A stretch of 6,225 bases of DNA, taken from assembly GCA_900319195.1 (NCBI GenBank), contig ONNL01000143.1:1-6225 (forward strand). The letters run 5' to 3'. This document shows positions 1-6,154 of the stretch, piece by piece. Position 1 is the stretch's first letter. Each line of letters begins with the position of its first letter. The position numbers and the translations under genes were made by a program. This DNA is from an uncultured Ruminococcus sp. Its GTDB lineage: Bacteria > Bacillota > Clostridia > Oscillospirales > Ruminococcaceae. A model generated the notes under the pieces. It made no database searches, was not told where the DNA came from, and worked only from the letters and a program-made list of their open reading frames with translations.

Positions 1-1
1 A

Positions 2-67
2 AAACTGTCGCAGGCGGGCTTTCGCCCGGTAAGGCAGTTTGACGACACAGATACAGTGCATAGCTGA
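2..67 (+). CDS. Possible C-terminal end of an upstream gene (partial)
   Basis: One + strand frame is open from the left edge and ends at TGA 65-67. It gives about 21 residues ending in FDDTDTVHS, preceded by AGFRPVRQF. The composition would suit a soluble protein tail, but the piece is too short to assign to a family. A second frame is also open from the edge (stop at 40-42), and the same bases contain a hairpin (CGGGC-TTTC-GCCCG at 15-28, inside AAACTG 2-7 / CAGTTT 35-40). The stretch could therefore equally be structured non-coding RNA. Sequence to the left of the window would settle this. Confidence 0.25.
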   Translation, partial: KLSQAGFRPVRQFDDTDTVHS

Positions 68-161
68 TTTTTTCCAGAAGAGGTTTTAGAGGTGCCCATA
101 AGGAACATACGGGACTTCTCGGCACTGCGCTGACGATGTCCTGAAATAAGGAGCTTCATAA
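41..161 (+). promoter_or_regulatory. Leader upstream of mreB with nested complementary segments
   Basis: The stretch before mreB contains three short complementary pairs that nest within one another: GACA 44-47 with TGTC 137-140, CAGTGC 54-59 with GCACTG 122-127, and AGAAG 76-80 with CTTCT 115-119. CCC 95-97 and GGG 111-113 could close a loop inside them. Together they would give a rod-shaped fold with large internal loops. A Shine-Dalgarno-like TAAGGA occurs twice: at 99-104, inside the putative loop, and at 147-152, as the real mreB site. I recognise no riboswitch consensus here, and no convincing promoter: TTGACG at 39-44 has no good -10 behind it. Each match is short, so the fold may be chance. 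Confidence 0.3.
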
Positions 162-1178
162 ATGTTTACAAAAGATATCGGTATTGACCTTGGCACCGCA
201 AATACCCTCGTGTATATGCGCGGCAAGGGTATCATAATCAGAGAGCCTTCGGTCGTTGCCGTAAATACAAGGACCGATAAATGCCGCTATGTAGGCAAAG
301 AGGCAAAGGATATAATCGGAAGGACCCCGGGATCCATCGTCGCAGTAAGACCGCTCAAGGACGGCGTTATCGCTGATTTCGACATCGCCACGACCATGCT
401 CCAGGAGTTCATTAAAAAGGCTCTGCGCGGCACTATCTTCACCAAGGCAAATGTCATGATCTGCATTCCCTCGGGAGTTACGGCTGTTGAGAGACGTGCC
501 GTAAAGGAGTCGTGCAAGGAGGCAGGCGCTAACAACGTCCTCATTATCGAGGAGCCTCTTGCAGCTGCTATCGGTGCGGGACTTCCCACAAACGAACCAT
601 GCGGCAACATGATAGTTGACATCGGCGGCGGCACGAGCGAGGTAGCTGTTATATCGCTCGGCGGTATCGTTGCGGCACGCTCCGTAAGATGTGCAGGCGA
701 TGAATTCGACAACGCTATCATAAACTATATCAAGAAGAAGTACAATCTCCTCATCGGTGAACGCACCGCTGAGAATATAAAGCTCGAAATAGGCTCGGCA
801 TTCCCGAGCGAAAAGGAGGAGAGCGTCGAGATAAAGGGACGCAACCTCCTCAACGGTCTCCCCGAAAACGTGACTATAAGCTCCGCTGAGATACGCGACG
901 CTCTCGTTGAGCCGCTCTCAAGGGTCATCGACGCGATAAAGTCCACGCTTGAGGAAACTCCCCCCGAGCTTTCGGCTGACATCATCGACCACGGCATCAC
1001 CCTTGCAGGCGGCGGCGCTCTGCTCAAGGGTCTTGACAGGCTCATCAACCGTGAGACAGGTATGCCTGTATATATCGCGGAATATCCGCTCGACTGCGTC
1101 GCTGAGGGCACGGGCAGGATACTCGACAACATCGACGATTATCAGGACGCTCTTACCGAAAACGTAAAGTACTATTGA
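162..1178 (+). CDS. mreB: MreB, rod-shape-determining actin homologue
   Basis: MreB is a bacterial actin that polymerises with ATP on the inner face of the membrane and orients the elongation complex. The 338-residue length is normal for the family. The N-terminal phosphate-binding motif DLGTANT lies at residues 9-15, the IEEPLAAAIG segment with the candidate catalytic glutamate at about 129-138, the second phosphate motif DIGGGTSE at 153-160, and the adenosine motif LAGGGALL at 281-288. All key regions are intact. The ATG start is supported by AAGGAG at 148-153, eight bases upstream. mreC follows after 14 bp, so the two are almost certainly cotranscribed. Paralogues such as Mbl share these motifs, but the adjacency to mreC and mreD favours MreB itself. 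Confidence 0.96.
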   Translation: MFTKDIGIDLGTANTLVYMRGKGIIIREPSVVAVNTRTDKCRYVGKEAKDIIGRTPGSIVAVRPLKDGVIADFDIATTMLQEFIKKALRGTIFTKANVMICIPSGVTAVERRAVKESCKEAGANNVLIIEEPLAAAIGAGLPTNEPCGNMIVDIGGGTSEVAVISLGGIVAARSVRCAGDEFDNAIINYIKKKYNLLIGERTAENIKLEIGSAFPSEKEESVEIKGRNLLNGLPENVTISSAEIRDALVEPLSRVIDAIKSTLEETPPELSADIIDHGITLAGGGALLKGLDRLINRETGMPVYIAEYPLDCVAEGTGRILDNIDDYQDALTENVKYY

Positions 1179-1192
1179 GAAAGGGACTTTAA

Positions 1193-2056
1193 ATGCGTAG
1201 TTTTTTTAAAAGCGCAGGCTTCAAGGTACTGCTCGCTTTTCTCGCCTTTCTTATCGGTATAATGATTTACGCTGTCACTAAGGGAGGCTATGCCGTTTCC
1301 GGCGAATCCTTCATAAATACGATAACCAAGCCTTTTCGCTCTGTCTCCAACAATATCAGCATGAAAATCGAGAGCAGCCTCGATAAGATGAACAATGCTG
1401 ACAAGTACTATGAGGAAAATCAGGAGCTTAAAAAGCAGATAAGCGAGCTCAACAAACAGCTTGCCGAGTACGACGCTCTGAAGGAAGAAGCTGAGGAACT
1501 CAAAAAGTTCGTTACGATAAAGGAAGAGCATGAGGACTATGTTATCCCTGCGCCGTGCAAGGTGCTCGGATATACAACAAATGACCCGTTCATGTCGTTT
1601 ACCATAAACAAGGGCTCGGCGGATGGCATTCTTCCCGATTGTCCCGTTGTTACGGCGGAAAACCTCATAGGCATAACAACTGAGGTCTCGGAGCATATGT
1701 CCACTGTTGAGACTATACTCTCCCCCGACCTTTCAATTGCCGCTGTGTGCGCTTCAAGCACGGGCGATTACGGCATAGTCGAGGGCAGTGTTGCTTCTGC
1801 ACTTGAAGGCAGGACAAGGCTCGTTCATCTCCCGAAGGACAATCAGCTCAAAAAGGGCGACCTCATGGTCACTACGGGTACGAGCGGACTCTTCCCGAAG
1901 GGATACGCCCTCGGAACAGTCGAGAGCATAGGCTACGAGGAGACGGGACTCTCTATGTACGCGGAATTAGAGCCCGGTATCGACATAACAAGACTTTCCT
2001 CCGTTTTCGTTATAACCGATTTCAGTGGAAAGAAGGACTACTCCGATGAGGATTAA
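1193..2056 (+). CDS. mreC: MreC, rod-shape-determining protein
   Basis: MreC is a bitopic membrane protein whose extracytoplasmic part binds the elongation PBP and helps activate it. The 287-residue protein has the expected order: a short basic N-terminus, one membrane segment at about residues 10-28, a charged heptad-like coiled coil at about 60-107, then the two-part beta-barrel domain from about 118 to 275. Family-typical elements are NKGSADGILPDCPV (139-152), with GITTEV soon after, and the glycine-rich VTTGTSGLFPKGYALGTV (226-243). The acidic tail (DYSDED) overlaps the start of mreD by 11 bp. AAAGGGA at 1180-1186 lies six bases before the ATG and supports this start. The protein looks full length. 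Confidence 0.95.
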   Translation: MRSFFKSAGFKVLLAFLAFLIGIMIYAVTKGGYAVSGESFINTITKPFRSVSNNISMKIESSLDKMNNADKYYEENQELKKQISELNKQLAEYDALKEEAEELKKFVTIKEEHEDYVIPAPCKVLGYTTNDPFMSFTINKGSADGILPDCPVVTAENLIGITTEVSEHMSTVETILSPDLSIAAVCASSTGDYGIVEGSVASALEGRTRLVHLPKDNQLKKGDLMVTTGTSGLFPKGYALGTVESIGYEETGLSMYAELEPGIDITRLSSVFVITDFSGKKDYSDED

Positions 2057-2612
2057 AACGACGCGCGAAAAGCGCATCTTCTACATCAAGGGCATTCTCC
2101 GCTGGACACTGTACTATGTGCTGATATTTTTCAGCTTCATCATCATGACCTCGGGGACATGGACAAAGCCTATCCTGCTTATCCCGATAGCAATGTGCAT
2201 CGCCGCTGAGAATAACCGATACGGCGCTGTGGTCACGGCAGCTATATGCGGATTCCTCATTGATACAGCGTGCGGCAGGCTTTTCGGCTATAATGCGGTG
2301 CTTCTGACGATATTCAGCATATTGATATCACTGCTGTTTGAACTGTATCTGAAACACAAATTCGTGAACTATATCCTGCTCACATCCGCTGTCTCATATA
2401 TACAGTGCCGACTCGATTACAGGTTCTACTATCAGATTTGGGGATATGAGGGCGTTGAGAAGATATTCACCTCGGTACTGCTCAAGGCGTGGGTATATAC
2501 GGTAATATCGGCGGTTTTCATCTACCTCATCTTCAAGCTGATAAACCGCTTCCTCATGCCGAGGACTCACCTCACAATTGAAGAGGCTATCACCAAGATA
2601 CAGACAAAATGA
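2046..2612 (+). CDS. mreD: MreD, rod-shape-determining membrane protein
   Basis: MreD is a small polytopic membrane protein of the elongasome. From the ATG at 2046 it is 188 residues. After a basic cytoplasmic start (MRIKTTREKR) come about five or six hydrophobic segments, at roughly residues 20-36, 41-55, 60-77, 83-100, 107-120 and 143-166. The stretch GFLIDTACGRLFGYNA (69-84) matches the conserved G-x3-D...FG-x-N pattern of the family. MreD diverges quickly, so position after mreC carries much of the assignment. A GTG at 2025 is in frame, but AAGAAGGA at 2030-2037, eight bases before ATG 2046, favours the later start. The 11-bp overlap with mreC suggests translational coupling. Confidence 0.9.
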   Translation: MRIKTTREKRIFYIKGILRWTLYYVLIFFSFIIMTSGTWTKPILLIPIAMCIAAENNRYGAVVTAAICGFLIDTACGRLFGYNAVLLTIFSILISLLFELYLKHKFVNYILLTSAVSYIQCRLDYRFYYQIWGYEGVEKIFTSVLLKAWVYTVISAVFIYLIFKLINRFLMPRTHLTIEEAITKIQTK

Positions 2613-2619
2613 CAGTATG

Positions 2620-2646
2620 CCGCACTGATGTGCGGTTTGCTTTTTT
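2620..2646 (+). terminator. Terminator-like hairpin between mreD and mrdA
   Basis: CCGCAC (2620-2625) and GTGCGG (2630-2635) form a perfect 6-bp stem around a TGAT loop, followed by a T-rich tract with six consecutive T at 2641-2646. This is the layout of an intrinsic terminator, beginning seven bases after the mreD stop. The stem is short, so it may end only part of the transcripts and lower mrdA expression relative to mreBCD. No convincing promoter is visible between it and mrdA. Confidence 0.65.
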
Positions 2647-2670
2647 GAAAAAACAAAAGGACAAATTTTT

Positions 2671-2684
2671 GGAGGTTCATCTTG
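2671..2684 (+). promoter_or_regulatory. Strong ribosome binding site setting a TTG start for mrdA
   Basis: A perfect GGAGG (2671-2675) sits six bases before TTG 2682-2684. The TTG opens a frame encoding a short cytoplasmic N-terminus followed by the expected membrane anchor. No ATG in the right frame is better placed: the next in-frame Met is at residue 15, inside the anchor. This makes TTG the likely initiation codon despite its rarity. Confidence 0.85.
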
Positions 2685-4973
2685 AAACAGATAAGCGAAG
2701 CCGTTAAATCTATTATATGTATCATGCTCGTGATACTGCTTGCGGTGCTAAGCTCTATGCGGCTCATGAAAATACAGATAGTCGGGGACGAGAATATCAT
2801 TACTCCCGAGCAGTTCGACCCCGATGTTTCTTCCTATTCACACAGGACTACCGCTGCACGCGGCGAAATACTCGATTACAACAACAATGTCATAGTCACA
2901 AACAAGTCGAGCTGCAACCTCGTCCTGCAAAATGCTACCTTCCCCTCCGATCTGCAGGAGGGCAATAAGACTATCCTCGTCCTCTGCAACGCTCTAAAGG
3001 AGCACGGCTATGCTTTCAAGGACTCGCTCCCCATTTCAGCCGATACTCCGTATGTTTTCACGAGCGACGATACCGCGGAGGTAATAGAAAACCTCAAGCT
3101 CAACGTGTATGCTTCCGCTGAAAACTGCATCGACAAGCTCATTGATGACTATAAAATAGCCGACACCTATTCCGACGAGGAGAAGCGCATGATCGCAGGT
3201 GTCAGATATGAGATGATAGCTCAGGAATTCAACTTCGGCGTTGACCTCGTACTCGCGGAGGACGTTGACTCCGAGACTATCGCTCAGCTAAAGGAGCTCG
3301 GCAACTTTTACAGCGGTATCGAAGCCGTTGAGAGCTCGGAGCGCGATATAGTCCGCGGAGACATTCTCCCCCATGAGATAGGTACTGTCGGTCCTATCTA
3401 CGCGGAGGAATACGATAAGCTCGAAGCTCAGGGCTATGCTATGAATGACAAGGTCGGCAAGAGCGGTATCGAGTCTGCTCTGGAGACTACTCTGCGCGGT
3501 CAGAACGGCGAGGAGGAGCTGAAAGTCCTCGACGGTGAGGTCGTTGACAGAAAGACCATTACCCCGACTCTTGCAGGAGATACCGTGAAGCTCACAGTCA
3601 GCGGCACTTATCAGCAGAGGCTTCAGGGGATACTCAACAACTTCATTGCAAATTTCCAGTCCTTCAACACCAACCCGAAGCTCACGAATGTAAAATGCGG
3701 AGCTATCGCTGTGCTCGACGCGAAAACGGGTGCGGTCAAGGGCATGGCTACTGCTCCGACATACAACTTAAAGGACTACTCTGAGCACTACGATTACTTC
3801 CTCAATGCCGAAAATTCGCCGCTCATGAACCGCTGTACCTACGGTCAGTACCGTCCCGGCTCGACCTTCAAGACTATCACCGCAACAGCAGGTCTCAACG
3901 AGGGCATTATCACAGGCAACACGGAATTCTACTGCGGCGGCGCTAACAGCTTCAAGTACCACGGCGGTACCTACGGCTGTACAGGCTTTCACGGCAATAT
4001 CTCGGTACGCAGAGCTATCGAGGTCTCATGCAACGACTTCTTCTATACGGTCTCTGACCGACTCGGTATCGACAAGATAAACCAGTACGCGACACTCTAC
4101 GGTCTCGGCTCTCCGACCGGCATTGAGACAGGCGACGCAGAGGGCTGGCTGTGCTCCCCCGAAACCTTCGCAGCCAACGGTCAGGAATGGTACATCGGTT
4201 ATGTAATTCAGGCAGGCATCGGAAATCAGGACTGCGGCATGACTCCGCTTCAAATGGCGGTGGTCGCAAATACCATCGCAAACCGCGGTGTGAGATACAA
4301 GCCGTATCTCGTTGACAGCTACCACGAATTCGGCTCAAATGAGCTCATTTCCGAAACCAAGCCGACAATTGCAGAAACTATCAACCTCAACTACGACTAC
4401 GTCTATGACTACATCATCGACGGCATGATAGACGCTTCAAAGAATGTCCCCGCGAAGTATTCGCTTTCAAATCTCGGATTTGATGTCGCTATCAAGACGG
4501 GTACTCCTCAGATAAGCTCCGACCTCAGCAAGCAGAATTCGTTCTTCATCGGCTTCGCTCCTGCGGACAAACCCGAAATAGCTTTCGCAGGCGTTATCGA
4601 GGGCGGTGACTACTCAAAGTACATGATACGCGATATTATCCTTGAGTATCAGAAGTGCTACGGTCTAAACGGCGTAAAGCCGACCGAAACCGGACTTGCC
4701 GACGAGGTGAGACAGTTCGGCACAGCAATACCGGGCGAGACTGCCACGACCACCACATCGGCTGTTACGACCACAACGGCAGTTACTCAGCAGTATACCG
4801 TCCACGAGACAACAGTGACATATCAGGCAGAGCAGTGGACAGCCGCTCCCACAGAGGCTCAGACACAGGCTCCCGAAACTCAACCCGTAACAGCCGCCCC
4901 CGAGACTACGGCTCCGCCGCCCGAGACAGCCGCACAGGAAACTTTCCCCGAGCAGACAACGCAGTCTGAATGA
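2682..4973 (+). CDS. mrdA: Penicillin-binding protein 2 (class B elongation transpeptidase)
   Basis: This is a class B PBP, a DD-transpeptidase that cross-links peptidoglycan outside the membrane during side-wall growth. Of 763 residues, about 9-26 form the single membrane anchor. The PBP dimerisation domain follows and includes the class B motif RTTAARGEILDYNNNV (55-70). The transpeptidase domain carries all three active-site motifs: STFK (394-397, nucleophile S394), SCN (449-451) and KTGT (605-608). From about residue 685 to the end there is an unusual Thr/Pro/Ala/Gln/Glu-rich tail, which makes the protein longer than typical PBP2. Position after mreBCD supports an elongation role rather than a division (FtsI) or sporulation (SpoVD) one. 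Its usual partner RodA is not in the window. The start is TTG behind GGAGG. Confidence 0.93.
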   Translation: MKQISEAVKSIICIMLVILLAVLSSMRLMKIQIVGDENIITPEQFDPDVSSYSHRTTAARGEILDYNNNVIVTNKSSCNLVLQNATFPSDLQEGNKTILVLCNALKEHGYAFKDSLPISADTPYVFTSDDTAEVIENLKLNVYASAENCIDKLIDDYKIADTYSDEEKRMIAGVRYEMIAQEFNFGVDLVLAEDVDSETIAQLKELGNFYSGIEAVESSERDIVRGDILPHEIGTVGPIYAEEYDKLEAQGYAMNDKVGKSGIESALETTLRGQNGEEELKVLDGEVVDRKTITPTLAGDTVKLTVSGTYQQRLQGILNNFIANFQSFNTNPKLTNVKCGAIAVLDAKTGAVKGMATAPTYNLKDYSEHYDYFLNAENSPLMNRCTYGQYRPGSTFKTITATAGLNEGIITGNTEFYCGGANSFKYHGGTYGCTGFHGNISVRRAIEVSCNDFFYTVSDRLGIDKINQYATLYGLGSPTGIETGDAEGWLCSPETFAANGQEWYIGYVIQAGIGNQDCGMTPLQMAVVANTIANRGVRYKPYLVDSYHEFGSNELISETKPTIAETINLNYDYVYDYIIDGMIDASKNVPAKYSLSNLGFDVAIKTGTPQISSDLSKQNSFFIGFAPADKPEIAFAGVIEGGDYSKYMIRDIILEYQKCYGLNGVKPTETGLADEVRQFGTAIPGETATTTTSAVTTTTAVTQQYTVHETTVTYQAEQWTAAPTEAQTQAPETQPVTAAPETTAPPPETAAQETFPEQTTQSE
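4737..4970 (+). other. Thr/Pro-rich low-complexity tail of the PBP2 gene
   Basis: These codons (residues about 686-763) encode a tail dominated by Thr, Ala, Pro, Gln and Glu. It includes runs such as TTTTSAVTTTTAV and repeated short units of the type (Q/P)APET and APETTAPPPET. It lies after the transpeptidase domain, so it would be outside the membrane. The composition resembles flexible, possibly glycosylated linkers of exported Gram-positive proteins. There is no LPXTG motif and no hydrophobic anchor at the end. Its function is unknown. Confidence 0.85.
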
Positions 4974-4990
4974 TTTTAGAAAAAGGATTT

Positions 4991-5067
4991 CAGGCGGTCG
5001 GAAGTGTGTGGCGTTTGCGTATTTGCCCACCCTCAAAATCACGCAAGGCTGTCAAGACCGCCGCCTG
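4991..5067. repeat. Overlapping inverted repeats downstream of mrdA
   Basis: CAGGCGG (4991-4997) is complementary to CCGCCTG (5061-5067), and in an alternative register GGCGGTC (4993-4999) is complementary to GACCGCC (5056-5062). Between them TTGCGT (5015-5020) matches ACGCAA (5041-5046). The RNA could form a long branched hairpin just after the mrdA stop. The right arms are shared with the next two hairpins, so the structures compete. I see no convincing gene here. The dense symmetry would suit a dispersed intergenic repeat, which one window cannot show. Confidence 0.5.
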
Positions 5068-5091
5068 CGGCGCTTGTTTTAGTCTTGACAG
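5049..5091. repeat. 10-bp perfect inverted repeat overlapping a -35 box
   Basis: CTGTCAAGAC (5049-5058) and GTCTTGACAG (5082-5091) are exact reverse complements, separated by 23 bases that contain a smaller GC-rich hairpin. The right arm contains TTGACA (5085-5090), the -35 element of the promoter described separately. The repeat could stabilise an RNA hairpin ending the mrdA transcript, or act as a DNA operator at the promoter. The sequence alone does not separate these options. Confidence 0.7.
5059..5080 (+). terminator. Probable terminator of the mreBCD-mrdA operon
   Basis: CGCCG (5059-5063) pairs with CGGCG (5068-5072) around a CCTG loop and is followed by CTTGTTTT, ending in four T. It is a short GC-rich hairpin with a modest T-tract about 85 bp after the mrdA stop, nested inside a 10-bp inverted repeat. 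No other T-tailed hairpin on the + strand lies before 5172, so it is the best nearby candidate. Read-through would reach the stronger terminator at 5172-5241. Confidence 0.5.
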
Positions 5092-5112
5092 ACTGAGGGA
5101 TTGTGGTATAAT
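5085..5112 (+). promoter_or_regulatory. Consensus sigma-A promoter with extended -10
   Basis: TTGACA (5085-5090), a 16-bp spacer and TATAAT (5107-5112) match the housekeeping consensus exactly, with TG at 5104-5105 giving an extended -10 element. Transcription would start near 5118-5120. No credible gene with a ribosome binding site follows on this strand, which points to a non-coding product. The -35 box lies inside one arm of a perfect inverted repeat. Confidence 0.8.
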
Positions 5113-5118
5113 TAGCAA

Positions 5119-5241
5119 ATGCGAATGCCGCTCTGTATAAATCAACAAAACTGTAAATATACATTTTATCCAAAATCCGCCCGACAGGCACACTTTATCG
5201 AGAATGGTACGATTCTCCGTGTACTGTCGGGCGGATTTTTT
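5119..5241 (+). ncRNA. Predicted small RNA of about 120 nt, unknown class
   Basis: The gene is inferred from its boundaries: a perfect extended -10 promoter placing the start near 5119, and a strong terminator ending in six T at 5236-5241. The 5' half is A/T-rich, with a possible weak stem TGTATA 5134-5139 / TATACA 5158-5163 and an unpaired A-rich stretch between. The 3' half is one long hairpin with a 16-bp perfect base stem, a small internal loop, ACAC/GTGT pairing and an apical stem GAGAAT/ATTCTC around a six-base loop. An ATG coincides with the predicted start but has no ribosome binding site, and its frame runs through the terminator, so a coding role is unlikely. I do not recognise it as 6S, SRP, RNase P or tmRNA. 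Confidence 0.6.
5172..5241. terminator. Long bidirectional terminator between convergent transcripts
   Basis: AAAATCCGCCCGACAG (5172-5187) is an exact reverse complement of 5224-5239, giving a 16-bp stem flanked by an A-tract and a T-tract. On the + strand six T follow the stem (5236-5241). On the - strand the stem ends in TTTT and then A/T-rich sequence, so it can also end the phosphatase transcript, whose stop codon is only 12 bp away. The interior holds a second stem, GAGAAT (5200-5205) with ATTCTC (5212-5217). Confidence 0.9.
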
Positions 5242-5252
5242 CGACTATGCAG

Positions 5253-6041
5253 TTATATAAGTCCGAAGTGCTCAAGGGCATTGGCAATGCCGTCCTCGAG
5301 GATAGGTGTCGTGACGTAGGAAACATACGGGTAGAGCTTTTCGGCTCCGCCCATTGCAATGCTGTTGGGGACTGCCTTCAGCATTTGCAGGTCGTTCATG
5401 CTGTCACCTATCGCATAGGCATTTTCTATCGTGATCCCGAGCCTTTTGAGTATCATGTCCATCGCAGTTGCCTTAGTAAAGCCTTTCGGGACATTCTCAT
5501 AGAAGCCGTTCCCCCTGTCGATTATCGAGAAGTCCCTGCCGACCTCTCTCATGAAGCGCTCAAAATCACTGTTTTCATTCACCCAGATCACGAACTTGTC
5601 AAAGATGAAATCCTCGTCCTCGACCCTGCCTGTTATGTCAATACCCTCCTCGACAAAAGTCCTCATGAAGTCCTCAAAATCGGCAGTTTTCGGAGAGAGG
5701 CCGTCGAAAAAGTAACCGTCGGTGTGCTCATACACGGGCGTGACATTCAGCTCGCGCATGAGAGCGGCTGTCCTGCGGCAGAAGTCCCTTTCGAGTTTGT
5801 TGTGGAAGATCACCTCTCCGCCGTACTCGATATACGTGCCGCAGCCGCAGAGCAGCCCGTCGAAGCCGAGCTCCCTTACGCGCCTGTTGACGTTGAAGGC
5901 TGTCCTGCCCGTATTTATAAAGGTGAGATTGCCGCGCCTTCGTGTCTCCTTTATTGCCTCCCTCGCAGATTCGGGAATGAAGGAGCGTCCGTCCTCAGTC
6001 ACGAGCGTTCCGTCAATATCAAAAAAGATAACGTTTTTCAA
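5253..6041 (-). CDS. Cof-type HAD-family phosphatase
   Basis: This is a haloacid-dehalogenase-superfamily hydrolase of the Cof (C2B cap) group. Such enzymes are Mg-dependent cytoplasmic phosphatases acting on sugar phosphates, nucleotides or cofactor phosphates; the substrate cannot be told here. All four motifs are present (262-residue numbering): motif I DIDGTLV 8-14 with nucleophile D8 and D10, motif II NTGR 43-46, motif III K190 in GFTKATAM, and motif IV GDSMND 212-217. The cap lies between motifs II and III, and the length is normal. Upstream extension to GTG 6074 is unlikely because it lies upstream of the transcription start (about 6070) predicted from the promoter at 6077-6105. TTG 6041-6039 gives MKNVIFFDIDGTL, the usual N-terminus, though with only a weak ribosome binding site. 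The gene converges on the mre-mrdA operon with no evident functional link. Confidence 0.9.
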   Translation of the reverse strand: MKNVIFFDIDGTLVTEDGRSFIPESAREAIKETRRRGNLTFINTGRTAFNVNRRVRELGFDGLLCGCGTYIEYGGEVIFHNKLERDFCRRTAALMRELNVTPVYEHTDGYFFDGLSPKTADFEDFMRTFVEEGIDITGRVEDEDFIFDKFVIWVNENSDFERFMREVGRDFSIIDRGNGFYENVPKGFTKATAMDMILKRLGITIENAYAIGDSMNDLQMLKAVPNSIAMGGAEKLYPYVSYVTTPILEDGIANALEHFGLI

Positions 6042-6076
6042 ATCATCACATCTTTCATGGTCGTTGTATCTCACTC

Positions 6077-6105
6077 ATTATACTACATTGTTATAAAATT
6101 GTCAA
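6077..6105 (-). promoter_or_regulatory. Consensus sigma-A promoter of the phosphatase gene
   Basis: Read on the - strand, TTGACA (6105-6100), a 17-bp A/T-rich spacer and TATAAT (6082-6077) match the housekeeping consensus exactly. Transcription would begin near 6070, leaving a leader of about 29 nt before the TTG start at 6041. Confidence 0.85.
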
Positions 6106-6125
6106 GTAAGTGTGCCGCTCCCCTC

Positions 6126-6154
6126 TTGCTATTTCTGATTTTTTGTGCTATAAA
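6126..6154 (+). promoter_or_regulatory. Possible divergent promoter toward the right edge
   Basis: TTGCTA (6126-6131), a 17-bp spacer and TATAAA (6149-6154) give a moderate sigma-A match, helped by TG at 6146-6147 as an extended -10. It would start transcription near 6161, rightward, away from the phosphatase gene. No coding start is visible before the window ends, so a gene beyond the edge is assumed, not seen. Confidence 0.4.

Noticed and set aside
39..66. Candidate mreB promoter TTGACG with a downstream TAGCTG
   Set aside because: Only the -35-like part fits. The -10 candidate matches the consensus at too few positions to support a call.
287..721. - strand open frame of 144 codons opposite mreB
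   Set aside because: It is a shadow of the strongly conserved mreB frame, with low-complexity Ser/Pro content and no start signal.
1172..1696. 174-codon - strand open frame
   Set aside because: It is antisense to mreC, whose membrane anchor, coiled coil and barrel motifs are clear. It has no ribosome binding site or domain.
4655..4969. 104-codon + strand frame overlapping the end of mrdA
   Set aside because: It is an out-of-frame reading of the repetitive Thr/Pro-coding DNA, giving an Arg/Ser/Asp-rich translation without a ribosome binding site.
4737..4970. Short tandem repeats resembling a CRISPR-like or minisatellite array
   Set aside because: The repeats are imperfect, in frame and explained by Thr/Pro-rich coding. 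There are no regular spacers or conserved repeat unit.
4990..5193. 67-codon - strand frame across the intergenic repeats
   Set aside because: It spans the inverted repeats and the + strand promoter, has no supporting ribosome binding site or domain, and is better explained as intergenic sequence.
5119..5319. 66-codon + strand frame starting at the predicted transcription start
   Set aside because: It would need leaderless translation, has no ribosome binding site and runs through a strong terminator into the 3' end of the convergent gene.
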